Source: Microlunatus parietis
GTDB taxonomy: Bacteria; Actinomycetota; Actinomycetes; Propionibacteriales; Propionibacteriaceae
Direction of reading: 5' to 3'
Assembly: GCF_013407955.1 (NCBI RefSeq)
Contig: NZ_JACCBU010000001.1
Span: forward strand, 5,084,001-5,148,000
Length of the DNA stretch: 64,000 bases
The notes beneath the pieces are model-generated. The model made no database searches, was not told the DNA's origin, and worked only from the letters and a program-made list of their open reading frames with translations. This document shows positions 56,440-64,000 of the stretch, piece by piece. A program made the translations under genes and the position numbers. Each line of letters opens with the position of its first letter. Within the stretch, counting starts at the first letter, position 1.

Positions 56440-57861
56440 TCACCACTGACCTTTGTGCTCGGGCACCCGGAACACCAGCGGCAGGGTCAGCACGATCAGC
56501 CCCGCGAAGATCAGGAACACCACCGACAGGGTGGCGCCGGGGTCGTCGCTGCGGGCCATCACCGCGGTGGCGATCGAGATCGCGATGATCGAACCGGACT
56601 GCCGGAACATGCCGCGCAGCCCGGCCACGCCGGCCGCCTCGTCGGGGGCGAGCTGGAGGACGGCGTTGTTGCCGGCCGGGATGGACAGGCCCATGCCGAG
56701 ACCGGTCACGCCGGCCGCGATGGCCAGCCAGAGCACCTGGGAGACTCCAGGCGGCGGGAAGCAGATGGCGACCATGCCGGCGGCCAGCACGGTGAACCCG
56801 ACGATCATGGGCAGCCGGTAGCCGGTCCGGCGAAGCGTCATCACGGCCACCCCGGCGATGCAGATCATCCCGATCGCGCGGGCCGTCATCAGCGTGCCCG
56901 ACTCGAGTATCGGGATGCCGAACCGGGCCTGGGCGAACAGCGGGACCAGCGCACCGAAGCCGATCGCGGCCGCACCCTGCAGGAAGTTGATCACGTTCAT
57001 CACGCCGAACCCGCGACCGCGGAGCAGCCGGATCGGGATGAACGGAGCGGTGCCGCGGGCGGCGTGCCGGAGGAACAGGACCAGGGCGACGACGGCGATC
57101 GCCTCGGGCACGATGAACTGGGGGCTGAGCGGGGTGCCGTCCTTGCTGCCGAGCGACGTGACGCCGAGCATCACGCCGAGGATCAGCACGCCGAGCAGCA
57201 CCACGCCGTAGACATCGAGGCGCCGGCTCACCGGTTGTCGGCTCTCCGGGATCACCAGCAGCGCGAGTACCAGCAGCAGGATGCCGACCGGCACGTTGAC
57301 GATGAAGATCGCCCGCCAGTCCCAGTACGTCAGCAGGATGCCGCCGATGATCGGGCCGACGATGCCGCCGATCGGGAACACGCTGGTGAACATGCCGACC
57401 GCCCGGTCCCGGTTCGGCCCGAAGTTGTCCGCGACGATGCCGGTCGCCGCCGGCATGAAGGCGCCGCCGCCGATCGCCTGGATGCCGCGCAGCAGGACGA
57501 GCAGGTAGATGTTGTCGACCAGGGCGCAGAGCAGTGAGGCGATCGTGAACAGGGCGGCGGCGACGACGAAGATCCGCTTGCGCCCGTACTGATCACTCAG
57601 CTTGCCGGCCAGTGGCATCACCAGCACCGCGCCGAGCGAATAGATGGTCACGGTCCAGCCGGCCCACTCGAGGCCGGTGCCGAGATCGTCCCGGATCGAG
57701 GGCAGGGCGATCGCGACGACGGTGTGGTCGATCGACGACATGAACAGCGCCATCGAGACCACGGCGAAGATCAGCCAGCGTCGCGGGGAGGCCTCCGGCA
57801 GCTTGGTATCGTGCGCGTCCTCGGTGATCGGGACCGATGAGCTGGACGGTAGGCGTGACAT
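56440..57861 (-). CDS. MFS drug:proton antiporter, DHA2/EmrB type
   Basis: 473 residues from ATG 57861. About 14 membrane helices; motif A is GKLSDQYGRKRIF, motif C is FPIGGIVGPIIGG, and the first helix carries the SIDHTVVAIALPSI pattern of EmrB/QacA pumps. Divergent from the MarR gene at 57967 with a symmetric site between, so it is the likely target. Exports lipophilic compounds in related species. Confidence 0.92.
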   Translation of the reverse strand: MSRLPSSSSVPITEDAHDTKLPEASPRRWLIFAVVSMALFMSSIDHTVVAIALPSIRDDLGTGLEWAGWTVTIYSLGAVLVMPLAGKLSDQYGRKRIFVVAAALFTIASLLCALVDNIYLLVLLRGIQAIGGGAFMPAATGIVADNFGPNRDRAVGMFTSVFPIGGIVGPIIGGILLTYWDWRAIFIVNVPVGILLLVLALLVIPESRQPVSRRLDVYGVVLLGVLILGVMLGVTSLGSKDGTPLSPQFIVPEAIAVVALVLFLRHAARGTAPFIPIRLLRGRGFGVMNVINFLQGAAAIGFGALVPLFAQARFGIPILESGTLMTARAIGMICIAGVAVMTLRRTGYRLPMIVGFTVLAAGMVAICFPPPGVSQVLWLAIAAGVTGLGMGLSIPAGNNAVLQLAPDEAAGVAGLRGMFRQSGSIIAISIATAVMARSDDPGATLSVVFLIFAGLIVLTLPLVFRVPEHKGQW

Positions 57862-57924
57862 CCGAGCGCAGGCCCTCCTTCCGGGGATCGGGCTGTCTCG
57901 GGCTGTGCTGTTCTGGTGGGAATA

Positions 57925-57951
57925 TTACATTGCGTGCCGGCAAGCAAGTAA
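57925..57951. promoter_or_regulatory. candidate MarR operator
   Basis: TTAC...TTGC...TGCCGGCA...AGCAAGTAA: the centre TGCCGGCA is a perfect palindrome and the outer TTAC/GTAA and TTGC/GCAA words are symmetric with a one-base offset. It lies in the 105-base gap between the divergent MFS and MarR genes. Confidence 0.5.
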
Positions 57952-57966
57952 CTGGAAGGCCAGGGG

Positions 57967-58410
57967 ATGGACACGGACGAGGTGGCCCGGTTGCGGGCGG
58001 TGATCGGCCGGTTGTCGCGCCAGCTCAATGCTTCGGCCACGCATGAGGGGCTGACGCCGAGCCAGGCGTCGGCGCTCGGCCTGATCGGCGGGCGCGGGCC
58101 GCTGAGTCTGGCTGAACTGGCCCGGCTGGAGAGCCTGAACCCCACGATGGTGTCGCGGATCGTCGGCCGGCTGGACGAACTCGGCCTGATCCGGCGGCGG
58201 CAGAACCCCGACGACCTGCGAGCCGCCTGGGTCGAGATCACGCCGGACGGCCGGGCGATGACCGAGCGGATCCGGGACAGCCGGGGCCAGGTGGTCCAGG
58301 CCTGCCTGGATCGGCTCGACCATCCGGACCGGGAGGCCATCGCCGCCGCGCTGCCGGCACTGGAGCACCTGGTCGACGAGCTCAAGAAACTCAGCACCGC
58401 CGAGCCCTGA
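57967..58410 (+). CDS. MarR-family regulator
   Basis: 147 residues from ATG 57967. Winged helix: LTPSQASALGLIGGRGPLSLAELARLESLNPTMVSRIVGRLDELGLIRRRQNPDDLRAAWVEITPDGR, flanked by dimerisation helices. Standard length. Divergent from the MFS pump, so a substrate-responsive repressor of it is the straightforward reading. Confidence 0.92.
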   Translation: MDTDEVARLRAVIGRLSRQLNASATHEGLTPSQASALGLIGGRGPLSLAELARLESLNPTMVSRIVGRLDELGLIRRRQNPDDLRAAWVEITPDGRAMTERIRDSRGQVVQACLDRLDHPDREAIAAALPALEHLVDELKKLSTAEP

Positions 58411-58419
58411 TGGTCGAGG

Positions 58420-59016
58420 TCAGACCTGGCCGCGGTCGCCGCCGAAGCCGAGCGCGTCCAGGGCGGCGTGAACGGTGCGCGCGATCAACCGGTCATCGAC
58501 CGCCGGCAGCCCGGGCATCACCACATGCAGCGCCAGCGGTCCGGTGAGCAGGTCGGCGATCCAATCCGGGTCGGCGCCCGGCTCGATCTCGCCGCGGGTC
58601 ACCGCGCGGTCGATCAGGATGCCGGCATGGGCGCGGCGGGGCCGGAGATAGTCGGCGACGAACGACTCGCCGCGGGCCGGATCGGCGTCCACCTCGGCGG
58701 CCCAGCCGAGCAGACCCCGGGTCACCGCCGGGTCCGTGAACAGCCGCAGCTGTCGTCGCTGCACCTCGACCAGGTCGCCGACCAGGGAGCCGGTGTCGAT
58801 GTCCTCGTCGATCCCGTACCGGCTCGCGAGCAGGACCGGCACGGCCGCGGCGAGATCGGGGAACCGGCGGTAGAACGCGGGCTTGTTGGTGCCGGCCCGC
58901 CGCACCACCTGGTCGACGGTCACGGCGGTGTAGCCGTGCTCGGCGACCAGTTCGGCGAGGGCCTGGAGCAGTTCGCCGTCGATCGAACTGTTGCGCGGGC
59001 GTCCTGGTCGTACCAT
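58420..59016 (-). CDS. TetR-family regulator
   Basis: 198 residues from ATG 59016. Helix-turn-helix SIDGELLQALAELVAEHGYTAVTVDQVVRRAGTNKPAFYRRFPDLAAAV; the C-terminal half is the TetR_C_16-like ligand domain. A perfect 15-base palindrome begins five bases upstream of the ATG. Divergent from the SnoaL-like gene, its probable target. Confidence 0.9.
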   Translation of the reverse strand: MVRPGRPRNSSIDGELLQALAELVAEHGYTAVTVDQVVRRAGTNKPAFYRRFPDLAAAVPVLLASRYGIDEDIDTGSLVGDLVEVQRRQLRLFTDPAVTRGLLGWAAEVDADPARGESFVADYLRPRRAHAGILIDRAVTRGEIEPGADPDWIADLLTGPLALHVVMPGLPAVDDRLIARTVHAALDALGFGGDRGQV

Positions 59017-59020
59017 ATGA

Positions 59021-59035
59021 GTTACTCAGAGTAAC
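59021..59035. promoter_or_regulatory. TetR operator, perfect 15-bp palindrome
   Basis: GTTACTCAGAGTAAC has two perfect seven-base arms about one A. It sits between the TetR gene start (59016) and the SnoaL-like gene (about 59056). Confidence 0.7.
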
Positions 59036-59055
59036 GTAGCTAGGTGGCGACGATC

Positions 59056-59507
59056 ATGTACAAACGCGTGGTGCGGGCCAACTGCGCTCGATCTTCGACC
59101 GGATCAACGAGGGTGACTACCAGACGATGATCGACGGCCTGGCGCCGGAGTTCGTGTACGACTTCCACGGCGAGCATGCGCTCGGCGGTCGGCGCACGAC
59201 CAGGGACGGGATGGAGCGCTGGTGGCAGCGAATGCTGCGGCTGCTGCCCGGGATCCGGTTCGACGTCCGAGACATCGTGGTCGACGGCGGTCCGTGGCGG
59301 ACCCGGGTGGCGGTGCGGTCGAACGTCGCGGGCTCGCTGCCGGACGGCACCCCGTACCAGAACACGGTGATGCAGTTCCTCACCCTGCGGTGGGGGAGGG
59401 TGACCTCGGTCGAGACGCTCGAGAACACGCAGGTGCTCCAGCGGACCTTGAGTAGCCTGGCCTCGGCCGGTCAGCCGGAGGCGGCCGCCGCCCCGATCAC
59501 CGATTAG
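59056..59507 (+). pseudogene. SnoaL/NTF2-like protein with an N-terminal frameshift
   Basis: ATG 59056 opens MYKRVVRA, and near 59078 the frame must shift by one base to continue LRSIFDRINEGDYQTMIDGLAPEFVYDFHGEHALGGRRTTRDGMERWW, MLRLLPGIRFDVRDIVVDGG and NTVMQFLTLRWGRV. In the second frame no start codon is available before the ATG at 59127, which would cut off the first helix. Either one C was lost at GGGCC or translation starts at 59127. Divergent from the TetR gene. Confidence 0.65.
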
Positions 59508-59534
59508 ATCCTGGTCGGCCGACCGGGTCGGGAC

Positions 59535-60536
59535 TCAGTTGGTGTTGACGCCCAGCGCGTTCAGCCAGGGCTGCGGGTTCGACGCGCTGTAGACGTCGCC
59601 GTACCGGGCGCCCGGCCGGTAGAGCTCGAAGTGCAGGTGGGCGCCGAACGAGCGACCGGTCGAGCCGACGTGGCCGATCACCTGGCCGGCCGAGACGCGC
59701 TGGCCGGGGCTGACCGAGTTGCTCGACATGTGCGCGTACAGCGTGGTGTTGCCGTCCGGGTGCTTGATCGCGACGTAGTTGCCGGCCCAGCTGCCGGCGT
59801 TGCCGCCGTAACCGGCGTGCAGCACGGTGCCCGACTGGACCGACTTGATCGGCGTGCCCGAGCCGGCCCGGAAGTCGAGGCCGGTGTGGTAGCGGGCCCA
59901 GAGTCCGGTCTGGCCGAAGTAGGCACCGATCACCGCGCCCGGCACCGGCGAGGCGGCGCCGCCACCGGACGACGGCGGCGGCTCGGTGTCGTCGCTGGAG
60001 TCGTCGTACGAGCCGTCATCGGAGTCGTCGTTCGAGCTGTCGTCGGAGGAGTCGTCCTGGTTGCCCTGTTCGGCGGCCCGGCGAGCGGCGGCCTCGCGAC
60101 GCTCCTTGGCGATCCGCGCGGCGTTCTCGTAGCTCTCCTTCTCCGCTTCGCTGAGATCCTCGGAACGCTGCTTCAGGTTCTCCTCGTGCGCTGCCTTGAG
60201 GGCGGCCTCGGCGTCGCGGGCCAGCGCCTCTTCGCGGTAGGCGGCGAGTTCCTTGGCCTGCAGCTCACGGTCCTGGCTGCGGCTCGGGTCCTCGGCGGCG
60301 GCCTCGCGCCGGTCGCCCTGGTTCTGCGGCTGGGCGGCCTGGACATTCGGTCGGGTGATCGCGACCTGGCCACCCTCGGCGGCGGAGGTGCTCAGCGCGA
60401 CGGAGCCGGCGACCGCGAGGCCGAGGGCTGAAACCGTCAGCGCGGCGATGCCATGGGTCAACCAACCGCGTCGTTCTTGGGGCTCGATGGAAGAAAGCGC
60501 CCGGCGCGACTTGCGCCGGAGCGGTTCGGGAATCAC
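59535..60536 (-). CDS. secreted M23 peptidase with coiled-coil region
   Basis: 333 residues from GTG 60536, with GGAG eight bases upstream. A membrane-anchor or signal helix (ALTVSALGLAVAGSVALSTSA) follows a basic 26-residue lead. Then a charged helical region near 75-160 (ELQAKELAAYREEALARDAE) suited to a coiled coil, an Asp/Ser run near 160-190, and the LytM zinc domain: GLWARYHTGLDFRAGSGTPI and the closing GAHLHFELY. It should cut peptidoglycan cross-links or activate amidases at the cell wall. Confidence 0.9.
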   Translation of the reverse strand: MIPEPLRRKSRRALSSIEPQERRGWLTHGIAALTVSALGLAVAGSVALSTSAAEGGQVAITRPNVQAAQPQNQGDRREAAAEDPSRSQDRELQAKELAAYREEALARDAEAALKAAHEENLKQRSEDLSEAEKESYENAARIAKERREAAARRAAEQGNQDDSSDDSSNDDSDDGSYDDSSDDTEPPPSSGGGAASPVPGAVIGAYFGQTGLWARYHTGLDFRAGSGTPIKSVQSGTVLHAGYGGNAGSWAGNYVAIKHPDGNTTLYAHMSSNSVSPGQRVSAGQVIGHVGSTGRSFGAHLHFELYRPGARYGDVYSASNPQPWLNALGVNTN

Positions 60537-60945
60537 CTACGGATCTCCTCGTCGTTCCACGTACGGCGAACGCCCCCGGTTGTTGCTTCCTCAACCGTCA
60601 ACGTTCATCCCTTCACTCTGGGGTAGGTGACCCCGCATAGTCCCTGCCGCGTATCGCTCGGTCGAGCGACCACTGAAAGAAGATAACGGAAAGATAACTG
60701 GTCCACAAACCCCGGGCCGTTTTTCCCGTTGCGTGTCGCGTTCTGGCGAGCGCCGAGCCTAGTGGTAGCCGGTGATGACGCGGGAAGTCCCCGTCTCGCA
60801 GGTTGGGAAACCGAGTTCTGAGGCACTCCGGCGGGCCGTTCTCGGCGTATCGGAATTCGCGCTCGGAGACCCTGAGTTCGCCACCCCGGTTCTTTCGAAC
60901 AAATGTTCGTTAATTCGCCGGGCGTTGCGGTAGTAATCTGCCCGA
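60537..60945. other. intergenic region between divergent M23 and B12-binding genes
   Basis: 409 bases without a supported gene. It includes a direct repeat of GATAAC at 60682 and 60693 and a palindrome CGCTCGGTCGAGCG at 60655. GC drops around 60680-60725, as expected for promoters. A c-di-AMP riboswitch was looked for and not found. Confidence 0.5.
60682..60698. promoter_or_regulatory. GATAAC direct repeat, 11-bp period, response-regulator-like site
   Basis: GATAACGGAAAGATAAC gives two GATAAC units 11 bases apart, the spacing of one DNA turn used by OmpR/PhoB-type response regulators. MtrA sites upstream of wall-hydrolase genes in actinobacteria look like GTAAC repeats with this spacing. It lies about 150 bases upstream of the M23 peptidase gene. 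Confidence 0.4.
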
Positions 60946-61374
60946 GTGAATACCGTTTCGTCGGAATCGGCGGGTTCCGGCCGACTGCGCATCGTGGTCG
61001 CCAAACCGGGCCTGGACGGTCACGATCGGGGCGTCAAGGTCGTCGCCCGGGCCCTGCGCGATGCGGGCATGGAGGTCATCTACACCGGACTGCACCAGAG
61101 TCCGGAACAGATCGTCCGGACCGCGATCGCCGAGGACGCCGACGGGATCGGGCTCTCCGTGTTGTCCGGCGCGCACCTGACGCTGTTCGCCCGGGTGGTC
61201 GAACTGCTCCGGGAGGCGGACGCGCACGACATCGTCGTGTTCGGCGGCGGGATCATCCCGGACGCCGACCGGGAGCGGCTGGCCGAGCTCGGCGTCACCG
61301 GGATCTTCACCCCGGGCGCGTCGATGGCCGAGATCGTCGACTGGGTCCGGGCCAACGTCGGCCGGGCCGGGTGA
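60946..61374 (+). CDS. cobalamin-binding domain protein (methylmalonyl-CoA mutase C-terminal type)
   Basis: 142 residues from GTG 60946. Contains the B12 motif DGHDRGVKVVARALRDAGMEVIYTGL (D-x-H-x-x-G), then LSVLSGAHLTLF and FGGGIIPDADRERLAELGVTGIFTPGAS, which together form the whole small subunit/domain that holds adenosylcobalamin. Stand-alone versions pair with a separate mutase subunit such as isobutyryl- or ethylmalonyl-CoA mutase. No such subunit is in the window. Confidence 0.92.
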   Translation: MNTVSSESAGSGRLRIVVAKPGLDGHDRGVKVVARALRDAGMEVIYTGLHQSPEQIVRTAIAEDADGIGLSVLSGAHLTLFARVVELLREADAHDIVVFGGGIIPDADRERLAELGVTGIFTPGASMAEIVDWVRANVGRAG

Positions 61375-61482
61375 ACCTCCCGGAGTGACGGGGCTGTTGT
61401 GCTCTCCGTACGGCTGAGACGTTAGGCTCCGATCGCACTGAAGCACAGCAATCAGACACAACGAAATCTGGATGGAGCCGTC

Positions 61483-62661
61483 GTGGATCTGTACGAGTAC
61501 CAGGCGCGCGATCTCTTCGAGGCGCACGGGGTCCCGGTCCTGCGCGGGATCACCGCGACGACACCGGCGGAGGCCAGGGCCGCAGCGGAGCAGCTGGGCA
61601 CGCCGGTGGTCGTGGTCAAGGCGCAGGTGAAGACCGGTGGCCGGGGCAAGGCGGGCGGGGTCAAGATCGCCAAGAGCCCGGACGAGGCCGCGGCCCGCGC
61701 CGAGGAGATCCTCGGGATGGACATCAAGGGCCACACGGTGCGGACGGTGATGATCGCCGAGGGAGCCGACATCGCCGAGGAGTACTACTTCTCTCTGCTG
61801 CTGGACCGGGCGAACCGCCAGTACCTGGCGATGTGCTCGAAGGAAGGTGGCATGGACATCGAGCAGCTCGCCGTCGAGCGGCCGGACGCGCTGGCCCGGA
61901 TTCCGGTCGACCCGAACGTGGGCATCGACCAGGCCAAGGCCGACGAGATCGTCGCGGCCGCGGGCTTCGCCGAGGCGGACCGGGCCGAGATCGCCCGGGT
62001 GCTGCAGCTGCTCGGCACCGTGTACGGCGCGGAGGACACCACGCTGGTCGAGGTCAACCCGCTGGTGAAGACCGGCGACGGCAAGATCATCGCGCTGGAC
62101 GGCAAGGTGACGCTGGACGACAACGCCGCCTTCCGGCACCCGGACCACGCGGCGCTGGCGGACAAGTCGGCCGAGGACCCGCTGGAGGCGGCGGCGAAGG
62201 CCAAGGACCTCAACTACGTGAAGCTGGACGGCGCGGTCGGCATCATCGGCAACGGCGCCGGGCTCGTGATGAGCACCCTCGACGTCGTCGCGTACGCGGG
62301 CGAGGAGTTCACCGCCAAGCCAAAGCCGGCCAACTTCCTGGACATCGGCGGCGGCGCGAACGCCGAGGTGATGGCGTCCGGGCTGGAGATCATCCTCGGT
62401 GATCAACAGGTGAAGAGCGTGTTCGTGAACGTCTTCGGCGGCATCACCGCCTGTGACGAGGTGGCCAACGGCATCGTGCAGGCGTTCCAGCTGCTCGAGT
62501 CGCGTGGCGAGGCGGTGACCAAGCCGCTGGTGGTCCGGTTGGACGGCAACAACGCCGAGCTGGGCCGGTCGATCCTGACCGAGGCGAAGCTGCCCGGCCT
62601 GGAACAGGTGGACACCATGGACGGTGCGGCCCGCCGCGCCGCCGAGCTGGCAGCGAGCTGA
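61483..62661 (+). CDS. sucC: succinate-CoA ligase, beta subunit
   Basis: 392 residues from GTG 61483. ATP-grasp enzyme of the citric acid cycle: MDLYEYQARDLFEAHGVPVLRG, VVVKAQVKTGGRGKAGGVKIAKS, LVEVNPLVKTGDGKIIALDGKV and ANFLDIGGGANAEVMASGL are standard. Length and layout match the bacterial ADP-forming type. sucD follows after 14 bases. Confidence 0.96.
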   Translation: MDLYEYQARDLFEAHGVPVLRGITATTPAEARAAAEQLGTPVVVVKAQVKTGGRGKAGGVKIAKSPDEAAARAEEILGMDIKGHTVRTVMIAEGADIAEEYYFSLLLDRANRQYLAMCSKEGGMDIEQLAVERPDALARIPVDPNVGIDQAKADEIVAAAGFAEADRAEIARVLQLLGTVYGAEDTTLVEVNPLVKTGDGKIIALDGKVTLDDNAAFRHPDHAALADKSAEDPLEAAAKAKDLNYVKLDGAVGIIGNGAGLVMSTLDVVAYAGEEFTAKPKPANFLDIGGGANAEVMASGLEIILGDQQVKSVFVNVFGGITACDEVANGIVQAFQLLESRGEAVTKPLVVRLDGNNAELGRSILTEAKLPGLEQVDTMDGAARRAAELAAS

Positions 62662-62675
62662 GGGAGCGTCGAGTC

Positions 62676-63566
62676 ATGGCAGTTTGGTTGAACGCGGATT
62701 CGAAGGTCATCGTCCAGGGCATGACCGGCTCCGAAGGCCGCAAACACACGGGCCGGATGATCAAGTCCGGTACGAAGATCGTCGGCGGCGTCACGCCGGG
62801 CAAGGGCGGCCAGTCGGTCGACTTCGAAGGCACCGACGTGCCGGTCTTCAGCTCGGTCGGCGAGGCCGTCGCGGCCACCGGCGCGAACGTCAGCGTGATC
62901 TTCGTCCCGGCGAAGTTCACCAAGGGCGCGGTGGTCGAGGCGATCGGGGCCGAGGTGCCGCTGGTCGTGGTGATCACCGAGGGCGTACCGGTCAAGGACA
63001 CGGCCGAGTTCTTCACGCTGGCGCAGGGTTCCAAGACCCGGTTGATCGGGCCGAACTGCCCCGGGTTGATCACGCCCGGGGTCTCCAACGCCGGCATCAT
63101 CCCGGCCGACATCACCAAGTCCGGCCGGATCGGGCTGGTCTCCAAGTCGGGCACGCTGACGTACCAGATGATGTACGAGCTGCGCGACTTCGGCTTCTCC
63201 ACCGCGATCGGGATCGGCGGCGACCCGGTGATCGGCAGCACCCACATCGACGCCCTGCAAGCGTTCCAGGACGATCCGGACACCGACGCCGTGGTGATGA
63301 TCGGCGAGATCGGCGGCGACGCCGAGGAGCGGGCGGCCGAGTTCATCAAGGCGAACGTGACCAAGCCGGTGGTCGGCTACGTGGCCGGTTTCACCGCTCC
63401 GGAAGGAAAGACGATGGGCCACGCCGGCGCGATCGTCTCCGGCTCGTCCGGCACCGCCGCGGCCAAGAAGGAGGCCCTCGAGGCCGCCGGGGTCAAGGTC
63501 GGCAAGACGCCGAGCGAGACCGCACAGCTGATGCGGGAGATCATGACCGGGCTCGCCGGCTCCTGA
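62676..63566 (+). CDS. sucD: succinate-CoA ligase, alpha subunit
   Basis: 296 residues from ATG 62676. CoA-binding Rossmann part near the start (VIVQGMTGSEGRKHTGRMIKSGTKIVGGVTPGKGG) and the phospho-His loop GHAGAIVSGSSGTAAAKKEAL close to the end; GPNCPGLITPG is the substrate loop. Second gene of sucCD and followed by a hairpin at 63577. Confidence 0.96.
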   Translation: MAVWLNADSKVIVQGMTGSEGRKHTGRMIKSGTKIVGGVTPGKGGQSVDFEGTDVPVFSSVGEAVAATGANVSVIFVPAKFTKGAVVEAIGAEVPLVVVITEGVPVKDTAEFFTLAQGSKTRLIGPNCPGLITPGVSNAGIIPADITKSGRIGLVSKSGTLTYQMMYELRDFGFSTAIGIGGDPVIGSTHIDALQAFQDDPDTDAVVMIGEIGGDAEERAAEFIKANVTKPVVGYVAGFTAPEGKTMGHAGAIVSGSSGTAAAKKEALEAAGVKVGKTPSETAQLMREIMTGLAGS

Positions 63567-63576
63567 TCTTCACGAA

Positions 63577-63613
63577 CACGCCCCGCTCTCCTGATCATGG
63601 AGGGCGGGGCGTG
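63577..63613 (+). terminator. hairpin after sucD
   Basis: CACGCCCCGC and GCGGGGCGTG form a perfect 10-bp stem; inside, CTCC/GGAG extend it around TGATCAT. There is no T-run after it, so it may be a weak terminator or mRNA 3' stabiliser. Confidence 0.6.
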
Positions 63614-63651
63614 ATCATGTCCGGACCCGTTACCGGAAAGGGGATCCGCGG

Positions 63652-64000
63652 ATGGGCTGGCAGACGAGATCGAGCCGGGAGATCTACCGCAACGCCTGGA
63701 TCAATGTCCGGGAGGACGACCTGGTCCGGCCGGACGGAGTGCCCGGGACGTACGGCGTCGTCACGGTGAACCGGCCGGCCGTGTTCGTCGTCCCCGGTCA
63801 CCGGCGACGGCGACGTGATCATGATCAGGCAGCGCCGCTACACCACCGGCGTCGACTCGCTCGAGGTACCCGGCGGCGGGGTGGACGACGACGAACCGCA
63901 TGTCGCGGCAGCCCGGGAGCTCCGCGAGGAGACGGGCTACGCCGCGGCCACCTGGCGCGACCTGGGTCCGGTGTACAGCCTGAACGGCGTCGCCGATGCG
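63652..64000 (+). pseudogene. Nudix hydrolase, cut by window end and frameshifted
   Basis: From ATG 63652, eleven bases after AAAGGGGA, the frame gives WQTRSSREIYRNAWINVRED and VTVNRPAVFVVP; near 63796 it must shift one base to continue TGDGDVIMIRQRRYTTGVDSLEVPGGGVDDDEP and the Nudix box ARELREETGYAAATW. The first box acid is Asp rather than Glu in the best alignment. The gene runs past the window end. Whether the extra base is real cannot be judged here. Likely an ADP-ribose pyrophosphatase-type enzyme. Confidence 0.68.

Noticed and set aside
60537..60945. Possible c-di-AMP (ydaO-type) riboswitch ahead of the M23 peptidase
   Set aside because: The expected closing signature with CAGCTAACCTCG and the paired GGGG-GAA loops is not there on the minus strand; only loose GGGG and GGTTGAGG words are present.

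Overview
This is chromosomal DNA from a high-GC actinobacterium. Support comes from the mec-cysO-cysM cysteine route, a DUF2017-ClpS pair, rnpB of the actinobacterial type A class, many GTG starts, several promoters that look leaderless, a deazaflavin-dependent nitroreductase-family protein and MurT/GatD homologues. A Propionibacteriales relative (Microlunatus-like) is my guess from general feel only; nothing in the window proves it.

Layout. 1-11.3 kb: a rhodanese start, an RDD membrane protein, an AraC regulator with an NAD(P)-binding oxidoreductase, an AAA ATPase, a PIG-L deacetylase, the NAD salvage pair pncB-pncA, and a serine hydrolase fused by overlap to a sulfatase. 11.3-14.7 kb: clpS, DUF2017, a VTT/DedA membrane protein, then mec, cysO and cysM (sulfur transfer to cysteine on a carrier protein). 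14.7-20.4 kb: an inserted block with dispersed repeats, a LacI-type operator and two large secreted carbohydrate-active proteins, bracketed by two paralogous small proteins. 20.4-28.4 kb: murI, a metallo-beta-lactamase-fold gene, then a translationally coupled cassette (MarR, ureohydrolase, two SMR subunits) lying between two copies of the metallo-beta-lactamase gene's 3' end, then L32, rph, the dITPase gene, thyA and a dihydrofolate reductase gene. In mycobacteria clpS, mec, cysO, cysM, murI, the metallo-beta-lactamase gene, rph and rdgB lie close together, so this part looks like a conserved backbone interrupted by insertions.

28.5-37 kb: aquaporin, several divergent regulator/target pairs with recognisable palindromic operators, tRNA-Leu(TAG), Bcp, a GroES-like protein, a frameshifted secreted protein, tRNA-Lys(CTT) and a secreted phospholipase A2. 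37.1-41.5 kb: a leftward group with a FAD oxidoreductase, a YhhN membrane protein and a MurT-GatD-like pair in which both partners have lost their catalytic motifs. 41.5-45.5 kb: an orphan Imm1 immunity gene, a methyltransferase-like gene, and a small mosaic island bounded by two copies of the rnpB 3' end.

45.5-64 kb: an iron-siderophore binding lipoprotein behind an iron-box-like site, a membrane-anchored PEP-synthase-like enzyme, a complete sulfate ABC transporter operon between two DUF2510 paralogues, an MFS/MarR pair, a TetR regulator with a palindromic operator, an M23 peptidase, a B12-binding protein, sucC-sucD, and a Nudix gene cut by the window end. Five coding regions carry single-base frameshifts in or near C/G-rich stretches, so some may be sequence errors. 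The strongest candidates for undescribed biology are the catalytically stripped MurT-GatD pair, the MarR-ureohydrolase-SMR-SMR cassette with its flanking duplication, and the rnpB-associated island.
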